64,000 nt of DNA, taken from NCBI GenBank assembly GCA_002633005.1, contig NMRA01000086.1, positions 283,034 through 347,033 on the forward strand, read 5' to 3'. Positions 11,201-22,289 of the stretch are shown here, piece by piece. The notes beneath the pieces were generated by a model, which saw nothing but the letters and a program-made list of their open reading frames with translations, had not been told where the DNA came from and did not search any database. Position 1 is the first letter of the stretch, and each line of letters opens with the position of its first letter. Source of the stretch: Phoronis australis. Its lineage: Eukaryota; Phoronida; Phoronidae. The translations under genes were made by a program, and so were the position numbers.

Positions 11201-13671
11201 CACCCAGCGCCAGTGTGTCATGTCTAAAAACGCGCGAGTTCCATATACTTGTGCCATATCGGCGTTTCTCTGATGTCCCGCAGAAAGTGAAAAGAGTCAC
11301 AGCATGTTCAAATACTAAGTAGTCACAACTACCACAAACGCAGCTCCTCACCATTCTTCGTTGTACCATAAACCACGGGAAAACGAGCATCAATGTCTGA
11401 TGACTTTTCACACTACACACAGTGAGGGATGATTAATGTTGTGATTGGTTTTCCCTAATCTGCGTAGTAAGTATCGACGAATAAATGCTGGTAACTCGAG
11501 GACAGTTAATTAACATGTCGTCAGATAGTGTTTGAGGGATATGGCAATGGTGGTTTTAAGCAACCTTTCGAAAATTATGTCACTCATTGAATGAGTTTTT
11601 CTAGCCCCACCAAGCACTGAAGAGTTGATTTCGATACGAGTTTGTTGATATGCCTTGGATACCTGTTATGTTCTCAACTAAAACGGTAGAAAATTCAGTA
11701 TTTCTCATAAAATAACTGCTGTTGCGTACATGCTGCTGAAAACGGAAGTTATTTGAGTAGAGACCATCTTTGATTTGAAGTATAAATTTTCATTTAACAT
11801 TTCACCTTGAAATAACAAAAATCTCGGAAATTAATCCATAAAACTGTATCTCCCATGTCTCCTGTGCAGACCATACTTTGTAATTGTCATGTTAATCTTG
11901 TGTTTTCAAGTTCTATTGTACATTGTACTAGTTTATGTTATTCCCAACCATGATAAATAACCTTTTATCGCCTACGTGCGCCTTGTTCCTCTCTCTGGAA
12001 ACGTAGGTTTGGACCTACCTGTGTTCCCTATCTTTCTAGCACTCGTGAATTAGGCGGTTATAAAGAGTGTTGCATTCATGTCAAGTGTGGAGTGCGTCTA
12101 ATCAAACAGCAACACGCCGCCGATGCCTCGATAATGATTTCTTTCTAATGAGTTCTTAGCGTGTAGTTATCAGAAATCCTGCATATCTGCAGTAATGCAT
12201 GTCCGAAGTAAAGTACGGATGAATTAGAAACTAACGTGTGTGGTATAGCTTTCGGATATTTAATTAGATACATGTACGTGCCCACTAGAAAATCCAAGTT
12301 GCCAACAAAATTTGTGGAGCAACATTTCAATTTGTTGGGATTCCAGGCAAATGTTTATCGCCAGCATTTTTCATAACTTGCTCAGCAATAATTTGTGCCC
12401 ATAAAAAGCAGAAAGTCTGCTCTACTGCTGATATCGAATCTAAGCATAGGTGCGCACGTAAGAAAAATGCTTTGCTGCGTTAACCCCGCAAACGTGTGAT
12501 AGTCCCTTTCATGAAAGTCTTTTTACGGATTTTTCTCCTCGGTTTTTCTAGAGATTTCCTGCAACACAATTCCTCAGTTTTGCGTTCGCACGATAAATTT
12601 TCAAGATTTCAGATTTTTTTTACAAAAAATTTCAAAAAGGCTCTCATGAACTGTCTTAATTGCGGGAAACTCCAGGCTCGCGCGAACGGGAAGCGAACTT
12701 TTTATTTAGATCATTTATCGCTATGAAATCGGTTTAACTCAGATGAGAAGTGATTTTTGGCTTTGCCAGAAATTGACAGTTCCATATCTCTTTTAAGAGA
12801 CCATGCTCGGCCCATAAAATGACCTGCCGTGACAAGCCAACTTGTAGGCCTGGCGGAACGCTAGGACCTACGCTAGTGCCTAGCTAAAACCTAGCCAAAG
12901 TCACATGTTCTCATTTGAAATACACGATATCTCTCGTAGTCTCGCGAAGTCTTGCTTTTTGGCGAGGTTCTAAGGTTACTGAGCGGGAGGCTGGTTTCGA
13001 GCAATAACGAACTATCATTTCTTGAAAACTTGAAATCACCTTCAATTTGAGACCAATTTCATAACAGGAAGTGGTCATAATCAAAAGTTGTTTTTTTGTA
13101 ATGGAATTCCGGCTTATAACCGCTTTAAGTAAATGCTACCTCTGTGGTCATGTAAAACGATAATCCCACTTGGCCGATATTGTAAATCAGCATATATGGC
13201 TTGACATCTAATGGCGAACGTTTCTTTAGCACATGAGGACCAATTCGAACAAACAGAAGATATACAGCAGTGAGAACGATGCTGTAAACTGGCGAGTTCC
13301 ACACAAGCGCATAGTTTCGAGTCCGAGCATCTGAAAAACATTGTTGGCGTTTTATGTAGACTATCAAATTCAAATACTCGTATCAGTCACCCAGGTTTTA
13401 TTCACTCAACTAGAAAACATTTATACCTATTGCACAATGGCGAAGCTTTCAACACGTTATTGTATAGATTAACTCGTCTGTAAAACAGTTCGACGTTATA
13501 TTTATAGACATTAAAGTAAGTTCCAAAGCAATTTTAACGCCTATAATTTACTAGGGTAGTTTCTTGCGTACAGGCGACACTTCTCCTAGTAGCCATCGAT
13601 ATTTATCTAGTCCTACCTGCGTTTTCCATCAGTCTTCTGTAATGCACTGCCGGCGAAATTAGAAAGTCCAT
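5267..13671 (-). CDS. ELOVL4: ELOVL4-like very-long-chain fatty acid elongase, complete, six exons
   Basis: Exons are 13671-13617, 13330-13140, 10653-10567, 8048-7877, 6773-6649 and 5488-5267. All have GT-AG junctions and compatible phases, giving 283 aa. The protein starts [19 protein letters not shown]. It should act in the ER membrane as the condensing 3-ketoacyl-CoA synthase that adds two carbons from malonyl-CoA. Family marks are all present: the HVFHH histidine box at about 146-150, [24 protein letters not shown], several hydrophobic membrane segments and a WWKR motif. The usual KxxExxDT motif reads KAVDFFDT, with Asp in place of Glu, a conservative change. The length is normal for the family. 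The C-terminus (KEHIKES) is polar and shows no canonical KKXX. ELOVL4 is the closest family by remembered motifs, but ELOVL1/7 or an invertebrate-specific clade is possible. A possible polyadenylation signal lies near 4848. Confidence 0.93.
6425..6643. repeat. 32-bp minisatellite (about 6.5 copies) abutting an ELOVL splice donor
   Basis: The unit ggccacgcatcacttgac plus aatactgtagccat repeats about six and a half times, with only a few single-base variants (acgaatcac, ccgtgg). It lies in the last intron of the elongase gene. The array's edge is about six bases inside the intron, where the donor CTT|gtaagtacag runs into the repeat. Confidence 0.92.
8579..9674 (+). pseudogene. THAP-domain transposase N-terminal part (frameshifted and truncated)
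   Basis: The likely start is the ATG at 8579 ([13 protein letters not shown]), not the upstream in-frame ATG, because the THAP finger begins there. The C2CH zinc finger is intact: the Cys pair in CCVPGC, HRFP, a Trp (RTWLVRV), CGKHF and the closing AIPSVL. A Ser/Pro-rich linker follows, then a second Cys-containing block (RRCQVCGEG ... [11 protein letters not shown]) typical of the middle of Kolobok transposases. The frame closes at 9508. The expected continuation ([19 protein letters not shown]) is in another frame, so a frameshift lies around 9470-9485. The second frame ends at 9674, before any DDE catalytic domain. It is therefore an inactive transposase fragment. The finger itself could still bind DNA if expressed, but nothing shows that it is. 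Confidence 0.8.
9650..9881 (-). pseudogene. P2X7 C-terminal (ballast)-domain-like ORF fragment inside the transposon
   Basis: The minus-strand ORF starts [16 protein letters not shown], then [12 protein letters not shown], then the Cys cluster [12 protein letters not shown] ... ECLCCSE. That CxC-x2-C-x-MP-x4-ECxCC pattern belongs to the zinc-binding intracellular domain known from the P2X7 receptor tail and from stand-alone invertebrate proteins. The ORF loses meaning after about 9650, where it collides with the end of the plus-strand THAP frame. That point is probably the junction of an internal deletion. The rest of the domain is absent. Whether the full element carried this as a second gene is inference. 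Confidence 0.6.
12745..12860 (+). repeat. Dispersed repeat family D fragment
   Basis: This shares a landmark series (gacagttc, then a reverse or forward variant of tcacggcgggtcattttat, then caagc) with 26785-26890 and 54305-54500. It is a short, old repeat in the first long intron of the elongase gene, directly followed by a family B copy (12865-13000). Confidence 0.35.
12865..13000 (-). repeat. Dispersed repeat family B, copy 2
   Basis: This is the inverted partner of 2690-2836, with cgctaggacctacg, tttgaaatacacga and tctcgcgaag in the same order. It lies in the elongase gene intron just downstream of exon 2. Confidence 0.5.
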
Positions 13672-16009
13672 TTCCTATAAGCACAGAGAGAACAATTGGT
13701 GTGTAAACAGTTAGTCAAAAGCAATCTGAGGCAGCAGTCGTCCGACTTCTTGTACACTGTAATTTGACATTTTTGTACACGACAGACTTTGGGCGTGTGT
13801 TCTTGACTCGCATACAGCGACGCTATCGACGGATCTTGGTGACAAACAGGACAACAACAACTGCTCAACACCTGGTCTCAACGTCAACAATATCAGGGGA
13901 CCTGTGTCGAAACTAACTGTGACACCAAGACTGACACCAGAGGCCGACGGAAGAAATTAAGGTGACATTTGTTGACTAGGAGAGACCCACAGTACTGCTG
14001 AACGAGCGAGTTCGTGTGGACGCGGCGACTTAAATTGCCATGTTCAGTATGCTGGTTGGACGGGAACCATGCAGTTCCATATAGACCGTGGCCAAATATT
14101 GATCTTTAGATGAGATTCCTGCTGCACTTACCGTCATTTTTCGTTGAGTGGTTATATTACTGTCGGTCCCGGAAAAGCTTGCACGAGGTTACTAGCTGTT
14201 ACTACCTGTAATGTAAAGCTCCTTCTCCGTCTGTTCACCCCAGTTCGGGACAATCGGCTTACAAAATGTTATACAGTGTAAACAGAGTGTGCAGCCGCAC
14301 TGTATTCACATTGGCGTTGTTACTATAGGGTTGTAAAAATTGATTTCTGTAGAGTTAGCTTATGCAACCACATGATAATGGTTAACTGCATATGGGTGTG
14401 GCGATTATTGTCATGAATGATTGGCGTGCACAAAGCCAAATAGTGGGGGTTTATGACCTAATTGTCCCATTATGTTCCACGCCCAGCAGACGCAGAATAT
14501 CTGACTGTGCAATACTTTACTATGTTATAAAGATCCCATTTATTTCCCATTTTCAAATTTCAAAAATGCAACCAAGTCAACTTTCAAAATGAAAATTAAG
14601 AGATACTACTGACACCCCCAGTGTTTGCAACTATGATTAGGATAACCAAATTTGTTCGGTCCTGATTACCCTAAGAACGATAATATCAGCTGAAGTTGGA
14701 TGGAACGGCGGAACACAGGATGAATTACGTCAGTGTAAAGAAGGCACTAAAATATAAGCGCAGTTTCGTAACTTTCAACCTTTTTTGTGTTGTCCTTCTA
14801 TTACTGTGAATTAACTTTTTTAATGTTTGGTGGTTGTACACGACCAAAAATAAAACTTAAACTAAAAACCATTTTCAGTTAAATTCAGTTAATTTTGAAT
14901 ATATTTGTTATGTTGAATGAGAATTATATGGGCTTAGTTTAGACTGAACTAGCGTTAAAATCCATTATATGAAATGGTTAAGTAAAAAGAAGCGGAAACA
15001 GTACCTTTTTAAAGGTTAGAGAACCGGTCTAATTCTTTTCATGAATTTCAATTGTTTTTCAGTTAGCTTACGAACACAAAAATTGTCAAACATAGTTTGT
15101 TAGATAACGAATTTCGCGAGAATTGAGCTTTACACGTATAAAAAGGTAACACGTGAAAAAATGCCAATATTATATCATATACTAGGCGCCAGGAGAAATC
15201 ACCTCTGACGCATTCATTGCGTTTGGATCAAATTGGGATTTCACATGTACTTTAATGGATTTTCATGGTAATTTGAACAACATTTTATCTTCTGGAAGTT
15301 AAATAATAACTGAGGCTACTTCAGTTTCTATCACACCGTAATCTTAAACTGAGAGATTCTATTAGATATCAAATGAAACAGTCCCCAATGATTGCTTTGT
15401 CTGTAAAACATAAAAAACTGACTCGAAACAATGATATAAGGACCATACTCAAACATAGAGTGATTTTGTTGAATGTTTGTATATTTTGTGTGAGCGTGGA
15501 AACACAATGAGAATTTAATTTCCGAATGATTATGTATTTCCTCTGTCCGCTATTTGTTGGTATTTATTTTTGATCGCTAGTTTTCAATTTCAGTTGACAT
15601 CGTGACCAAACGTCAGTCGATAAGATAGTTCAAGTTGTCGGAAGACGACGGTTTTGTTGAAAACGCACATTTTACTGATGTGAACTTTCAAGACCAAATG
15701 TTCCAAACTGCTGAAGCTACAACCAAAAGTTAATTCAAACTTTTTGTTACACCCTTTGAATCTTGTTTGGCACACTTGATATATTACGGTCGCTAGCCGC
15801 AAACTGCCGGAAAATAAATCGGAGTTTACCTACAGTCTGAGTTCAAGAATCAAATAGACGTATTATGTGTAACATGGCTTCACTCCCGGATGTGCATCAG
15901 TGCTGCCTTAATACGGACACTAAGGTCATGTAGGAACCTAGTAAAATGGCCAAATCTGGCCAATATCGGAACATCATATTTCAGACTGATCCTTTTCAGG
16001 TACTCTGTT
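13672..16009. other. Intergenic stretch upstream of the elongase gene
   Basis: No exon with conserved protein sequence, RNA gene or clear repeat was recognised on either strand. The part next to 13671 should hold the elongase promoter and 5' UTR. The short ORFs here have no family resemblance. Confidence 0.35.
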
Positions 16010-16140
16010 TTACTATACCGTTCTCTTCTAGGCTGTTAGGGAATCATTTTTCAGAGTCCTCCACTTTTGCACGAGCAGCTTTCAAATATACGAATTTTTA
16101 CGATTTTCATGAAAAAATCAAAAGTTGTGTAAAACCACAG
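16010..16140 (+). repeat. Dispersed repeat family E, 5' fragment
   Basis: This shares the series ctgttagg-aat, cca-ttttg, gattttcatgaaaaa and gtaaa with 20830-20960 and 47080-47170. Only the first part of the repeat is present. Confidence 0.35.
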
Positions 16141-17009
16141 CACTCTAGCCCTGGAAAGCCAACTTCGATCTCGCGCTGATAAGGGTGTGCCGCGCACGTG
16201 CGGCTTTTGTTTGCATTCGTTTGTTCCTGTGTTGGTTTTTCCTATGGAATTTACTGTTACTAAAACTTTTCGCAACTCCGCCGCTTTCCAACCGAATTGC
16301 ACAAGAAATATATCATTAGAAAGCCCTTCGTCAGCTCTCGATGGTATATGATTATAGCAGCTGAAACAAACCATGCATAATTTAATTCATAAATAATCAT
16401 TTCGTATCACTGACAGGTTTAAAAATTTTTTTTTTACCAAAACGCGAAAAATAGCAGGGTGTAATAGGAACATAAAAAAGGAAATGAAGCAAAGAGGTTA
16501 TAGAAATGACTAATCAAACCAGCAGGGAAATAATTCAAACGATACGAAAAATTTCTACCCTATCAAGACAAAGATTTTGGAATATGGATCCTTCGCAGAT
16601 GCTGTGAAGAATTTAGTCCGGCATTCATCCAAAATTATACATCTTTATATATTAATTGGACCTTTAGTGCTGTTTGGTACAGTTATTCAGTAAAAACATT
16701 CAGGACGAAGTGACAATTGCAAAAATGTGACCAACTAATTAATTCAACTACCTATCCGAAATTTGCAGATAAAGATAAAATATGAGCAAACATCAATTGT
16801 GTAGGTTTAAAATGTACTGTGGATAAGTCATTACATAGGCTGCAGTGTAGAACTTTCCATAGTTAGTAATTTGTAAATTAACTCATTTTGTCAGAAAGTA
16901 AAAATTAGTAATCCTGACTCATGCAGTGTGTGTTACCATAAACGAGAGACTTTGGGACACACTATACGATTGGAAAATAACAGTATTCATGACAGAGAGA
17001 CAAGTGAAC

Positions 17010-17330
17010 ATAGTTGCCAACATTCGAGAATGAAAAAAACGGGACAACAGGATTGAAAAGCGTGACTTCCGGATAAAAAACGAGACATCTGGGTCTATGG
17101 CAAAACGCAAGAGTGAAATGTTTGCAACAACACACAGAATCGTCCCAACGGGAGATGTTGCACCCAAAAGCGCCCGGCGGCGTTTTTTATATTCTTAAGT
17201 AAATGGGCAATTGCCGATGCCGTAAAATTGAGGGCGCCTCACAAATCCATGAAAAGTCCCTTTTTATTTTTAGTCGAACAAGAAAAATAGTGCAATGTCG
17301 CGTGGAAAATTGCAGTAGTATATGGTAATT
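17010..17330 (+). repeat. Dispersed repeat family C, copy 2
   Basis: It starts ttgccaacattcgagaatg and follows the reverse complement of 3797-4095. It contains repeated cgggaca-type and gagtgaaatgttt segments. No coding capacity was seen. Confidence 0.5.
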
Positions 17331-18229
17331 TTTTCAGTGTCAAAAAGCGGGACACATTGATTGTGTAGCGGGATGGTGGGAAAATTCAAAAAGTGAGATA
17401 GTCCGCCAAGAGTGAGATAATTGGCAAGTACAATGTACTCTGTCAACAACACAAGGAGTTGGATTGGATTGTTTACAAGGTAAATTTTTCATGTTTTATA
17501 TTTTATTTCAGGAAATCGAATTACCAAAAAAGTATTTGGACAACAGGTAAACATTGCACAAAAGAGTTATTATAGAAACAATTAAAAACAGTAATAATTT
17601 ATGCAAACACAAACATCACACTTAGCTACGCAAATGCGAATAATTTTTCGAAAGTTACGTAAACACGCCTGTTAGTAGGTCCTAAACTTTTCATTTATAA
17701 TTGCAGAACAAACACCGGCTCAGAAACCAAGTAACTTCTTTCCGTAACTAATACTGTAACAAGATTTAACACTCAAAGATGTCTTGTTGAAAAGCTAATA
17801 GCATGTAGTTTTATAGGCTGTCAAAGTGGCTCTAAAACTGGAGATGAAAAGATATCAGAGGCCATACTATTCTAGATACTACCCCACCAGGGCCACGCCG
17901 TATAAAGAACGACCGATGTAATTGCCTGGTTTGTTGACTTTGCCGGGAAATCGTAACCCAAGAGTTTTGCTTGATGAACAAAAATGTCAAAACGAAAATG
18001 AAACAATGAAATTTGGCTTGATTTGATAACTACAACTCCCGATCAAAACTCAGTCGAGCAGACTGCCGGAATTTTACAGTGCCGTGGCTCGTCTCGTCGG
18101 GTCGCAACTGAGCTACTGTATAATAATAGAATTCATATGAAGTCACGTGCCGGAATTGGCCTTCCAGGGCTAGAGTTCTATGATGAAGCTAGGAACTGGT
18201 TCCTAGGATGAAGCTAAAACTACTGTATG

Positions 18230-18475
18230 ACTTAGAAAATTGCAGCAGGTTTTTTGAGATTTCATCTTGATCGAATGAAATTGGTAATGTTACTGATTCT
18301 ACTATCGATGTACCTTTCTTCAAATTTTTGCCCAAATTTTTTCACATACGGTGTTAAAGTAAAAGATCAAACTCTGCAGGTTTTTACTTTCAGAAAATGC
18401 ATATTTCTCCTGAGTTGAAATCTGTAGTTCTATAGATATTTGGCTAAATACTCAGACATGTCTATAAGGTAATAA
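18230..18475 (+). repeat. Dispersed repeat family E, copy 2
   Basis: It aligns by landmark with 20990-21250 and 47215-47480: gatttcatcttga, gatactgttt or attctactat, ctgcaggtttttactttc, aaaatatata or aaaatgcatatt, and ttggctaaat. It is an old non-coding repeat in plus orientation, like the other copies. Confidence 0.45.
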
Positions 18476-19379
18476 TGCGAATCCGACGCAACCAAGTTGG
18501 CTATTGGTTATGACTTTGGCCAATAGGTGTAGTAGTTGTCAGTATGTATAAACCGGAAACTGACGACGGCCCCATGTGAAGGTTCCCTGGCAGCGGAGCG
18601 TACACGTTGTTGAAAATAAAAGCTGACAGACTTTATTGGTAATCTTGCACTTGCTTGTATAGCTATGTATACGTAATAAACTCAAGAATTGTGTAGCCTC
18701 TAAAAACAGCTCGAAAAGGAGTAGTGTAGATAAGTTGATTTTTGTGTGCCATCCGCCCAGGTAGTTTTGGTATCTGCAAAGTGCAAAGTAGCCAGAGTAC
18801 AAAGCTCGCTGACGCTGGTTCCCAGCCGCTAGGTGGTCGGTAGCCATCACGCAGGTATCACTTAATTTTTTTTACACTGGCGTTTCTGATTGGCTAGTGG
18901 AATTCTCAACAGGCAGCGCTTTACGCTAACAAACTGGCATGACTGATGGACTGAAGTGTAAATCTGAATGTAGTCTGTTGTACAGACAAATCGGTGCTTA
19001 AAATTCATGTTCAGAAAATGTGAATCCTAGAAATTGTGGTTGCGCCTTTTCAGAGTGCATCTTTATACTATCGATGACTTTTGTTTACGATACTGTCCTG
19101 TATTCCGACATCGGTTAAATGGGCCAGATTGTGTTTATTGTACATGTATGTGCTTTAAGCAGGTGGCTATTAAACATCACTGCAGTCCAGAAAAGAAATA
19201 GTTGCTGCAATGCCACTTGCGTGACAAGGCTAAAAATTGTTCGCAGTCCTCACAGTCCGCCATTTTTTCACGGTGTTGTAAAGCTAACCAATGACTGCTG
19301 AGGTTACACCAACCAATGCTAAAGCGCGTGCCACTGCATGATACCTGTGTGCTGGCTAGGCACGTAGGGAACCAGCGAG
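18476..19379. other. Intergenic stretch without recognised gene
   Basis: No conserved coding sequence, RNA gene or strong repeat was seen on either strand. Confidence 0.3.
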
Positions 19380-20116
19380 TGGTGCAAAGCTGTATACTAA
19401 ATATGCAGCGTTGCGCTGATGTGGGTAAAAAAATGGTAACATAAAATCTGACACAAAATTAGTGTCATTAAAAATTACAGTCTTCCTTGCGTAAACTAAC
19501 TTATTTAACGGTGTTGGAAAAATGGCGTTCTACCGTTATTCTGCTGCTAAAGTTGTAGAGTGATCTTCTACGTCGGCTTTCGGCGCCATGAAATATTGTG
19601 TCAACTACTGGCCAGTTTCTTTTTCGCCGATTGTTCAGTTAACCGTTGTTCTTTCATGAGGTTGCGTATACGTCACAAATTATTGGAACTGGTTTCACTT
19701 CACTTAGAGTTTCGATACCGAAAAAACGAATTTCAGAACAAACTTTGCTGCTGCGAAGTTTGCGCAAAAATTTAGGAAATGGCGCGTGCTCATGACACAA
19801 GCGATACTGTTTTCAAAACGACAACATACTTTTCATTGTTACAAAACGTTGAGAATGATGCAGGAAAATGACGTTTGTTGCATTGTTTTTCTCTTAGACG
19901 GTTGTAACGGGCAAGGTTGAGTGTTGGTTGACTCCCAGATTTTGCATGCACCCCGTCCGGTCTTTAGCTTTACATGTTGAAACAAGTTTCATGGCGAGGT
20001 GACGAGCAGAACTACCCTGTCTGTGTGCAATTTCGGGGTCTATGGAAGATTAACACACAGTAAGTGGTACCTATAGCTTTATTTTGACGATAGTCTTCAT
20101 ACAGCTAGCTGGCTGG
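19380..20116 (+). repeat. Dispersed repeat family A, copy 2
   Basis: A full-length match to 1036-1766, in the same order and orientation from the tgcaaagctgtatac opening to the tacagctagctggctgg end. Substitutions and small indels are scattered throughout, as expected for two old copies of one element rather than a recent segmental duplication. Confidence 0.75.
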
Positions 20117-20195
20117 CTAGAATCTGGGTAGACCATTGTCCCTAGTTGGCCAGAAGAGACCTATAGGAGCTTCATATGCTTTTCGGTGAATTATG

Positions 20196-20596
20196 GCTCG
20201 CACTGATTAAAACATCAAAGTCACGTTGTTATAAGTACCTTTTGTACATAGAAGGACATCTTAGGAGGCCGTGGATGTCTTTAATTCCTTCCAACTCAAA
20301 CAAATACTCCCGTTATCATACGGTACTTTTTTTGAGCAGTCCTTCGTTCAGTTCCCAAAATCGGAAACTGGCCATTTTTTACACAGTGATGTCTTATCAC
20401 CTGCTGCGCGCAGTGTTAAAAGTGGCCAGTTGCTGATTTGGAGAACTGAACAAAGGACTGCTTGAAGAAAAAGTTTGATAACGGGAATGTTTGTTTGAGT
20501 TGCAAGGAATTAAAAACATTGGTGGCCTCCTAAGGTGTCCCTTTATGCGCAAAAGGTACTTATAACAATGTGACTTTAATTTTTATGCACCCACAT
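20196..20596. repeat. Foldback MITE-like element, copy 1
   Basis: A long imperfect inverted repeat with arms of about 170-190 bases and a short centre. The left arm runs from aaagtcacgttgttataag through aggaggccgtggatg, gagcagtccttcgttcag and aaactggcca. The right arm is its reverse complement (tggccagttgc, ctgaacaaaggactgc, ggcctcctaagg, cttataacaatgtgactt). No ORF is conserved. A related palindrome is at 41300-41640 and an arm fragment at 39640-39745. Confidence 0.8.
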
Positions 20597-20679
20597 ATTT
20601 ATATGTTGACGCATTATGCCGTCATCCCCGTCCGTGACGGTCCGTCCGTCAGATTCTATACTTTATGCATTTGTTGTTG

Positions 20680-20803
20680 ACTTGCTTCTAGTGAATCATA
20701 TGAGCCTCTGTTAGGCACTCGCTAACAGCAAGTTGCCTGTTAGCTGAATGGTTATAACGCTTGCCAGTTTTATCTGGGTTGCTGGTTCAATTCCCAAGTC
20801 GGG
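20680..20803 (+). repeat. tRNA-derived SINE-like repeat, copy 2
   Basis: It begins near gaatcatatgagcctctgttag and includes tagctgaatggtt (A-box-like) and a degenerate B box (ggttcaattcc). Same unit as 2113-2250 and 40391-40517. Confidence 0.55.
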
Positions 20804-20829
20804 TACTTAGTAATATCTCGGCTAATTAC

Positions 20830-21270
20830 TACGCACTGTTCTCAAAAACGCTGTTTGGAATTGTTTTTAATGTGCTCCACTTTTGTAGGAGGGGCTGTCA
20901 AAAAATAGAACTTAATGATTTTCATGAAAAATTTGTAAAGTTTGCTTAAAACGAAATGATATTTTAGAAAAATGTTACAGCATTTTTGATATCTCACTTT
21001 GAACATTTATATCAAATAAAATTTGATCTTGTTACTGATACTGTTTGCTACCTGGCCATGTGCCTTTCTTTTTTTGCTAAATTTTACTAGAAAGACATGG
21101 TCACGTGTCCTTATAAATACCAGATATGTTAGTTGTCAACAACCAAAATCTACAGTCTTTGTACTTTTAGAAAATATATACTTTTACTGACTGAAAGTCT
21201 ACTCTGTAATATTGTCCTATATATTTTGCTAAGTGCACAGAAATATTGATAAGGTCTGACTTAGCCTTAA
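20830..21270 (+). repeat. Dispersed repeat family E, copy 3
   Basis: The longest match is to 47080-47490: gctgtttggaattgttttt, gacttaatgatt or ggacttactaaa, gaacatttatatc, aaatttg-tcttgttactgatactgtt, aggacatggtc, aaaatatatacttttac and tttgctaa. It is interspersed and non-coding. Confidence 0.55.
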
Positions 21271-22289
21271 GTGAAAAGCGAACAAATGTTTTTGTGCACA
21301 ATTTCCCGGCTTTTGTCACAAAGAAAAATCTGTCATCGACTTGAAAACAGTACGCTCGTGACACGCGCACGCGCCATTTACTAAATTTTTTTGTAAAATC
21401 TTTCAGGATATGACGTACAGCTTTGCTGGTGTCAAAATACTAAAAACTTAAAATGAAATGAAACCAATTCCAATAATTTGTTATAACGTATGCAACCTTG
21501 TGGAAGAAGAACAGTTTATTGAAGAGTTGACGAAAAAAGAATTTAGCCTATAGGTGACGCTCTATTTCATGGTGCTGAAAGCCAACGCATAAGGTCTCTA
21601 TACAACAGCAGAATAAATGTAGAATGTCAATTTTTAGCACTGGGTAACTAACTTAATTTGTGTAAAGAAGTTTTTATTGACATTAATTGTTTGTCAGATT
21701 TTATTTGGCAATTTTTCCCCCACTGCGGTGCAAAGCTAATATATTCGCACAGCTTTTCACCAGGACTAGTCATCTGGCTGACTACAGTGCCCTCCTACTG
21801 AATCTGAGTCCTACTTGAGTACTCAACCTACCCCTTGTGGAAGCTGATTCATCAGCCTAGGGCTTTGTCACTCTAGGCTGATGGCCCTCACATGTATTTT
21901 ACCAACCTACAGTTAGCTTTGGGAGCTGTAGATGACATTTTAGTGAAAATGAGCTGAAAGCCAGAGACTTGTGCTAAAAAAAACAGTCTTACTTATCAAT
22001 AAACTGTCCTTTTTGGATGTTCTTTGGTCCTTTACTCTTACAACTGTGTTAGATACAATCCTATTACCAATGCCATATGTTCAAAATCATCCATTGTTGA
22101 CGGCCATTTTTTTTAGGCCAAGGGTACAATACAATTTTTTTAGTCAGATGACCTATTATTTATATATTTAAGGTAAAAAACTGAAAGGGAGATAATTTCA
22201 GTTTTGGTAGTGTTTTTATATCTGATCTATTATTCACAGACCCAATATCTTTTTCAGCACTGGACATCTGACATATTACTCAAAGAGGG

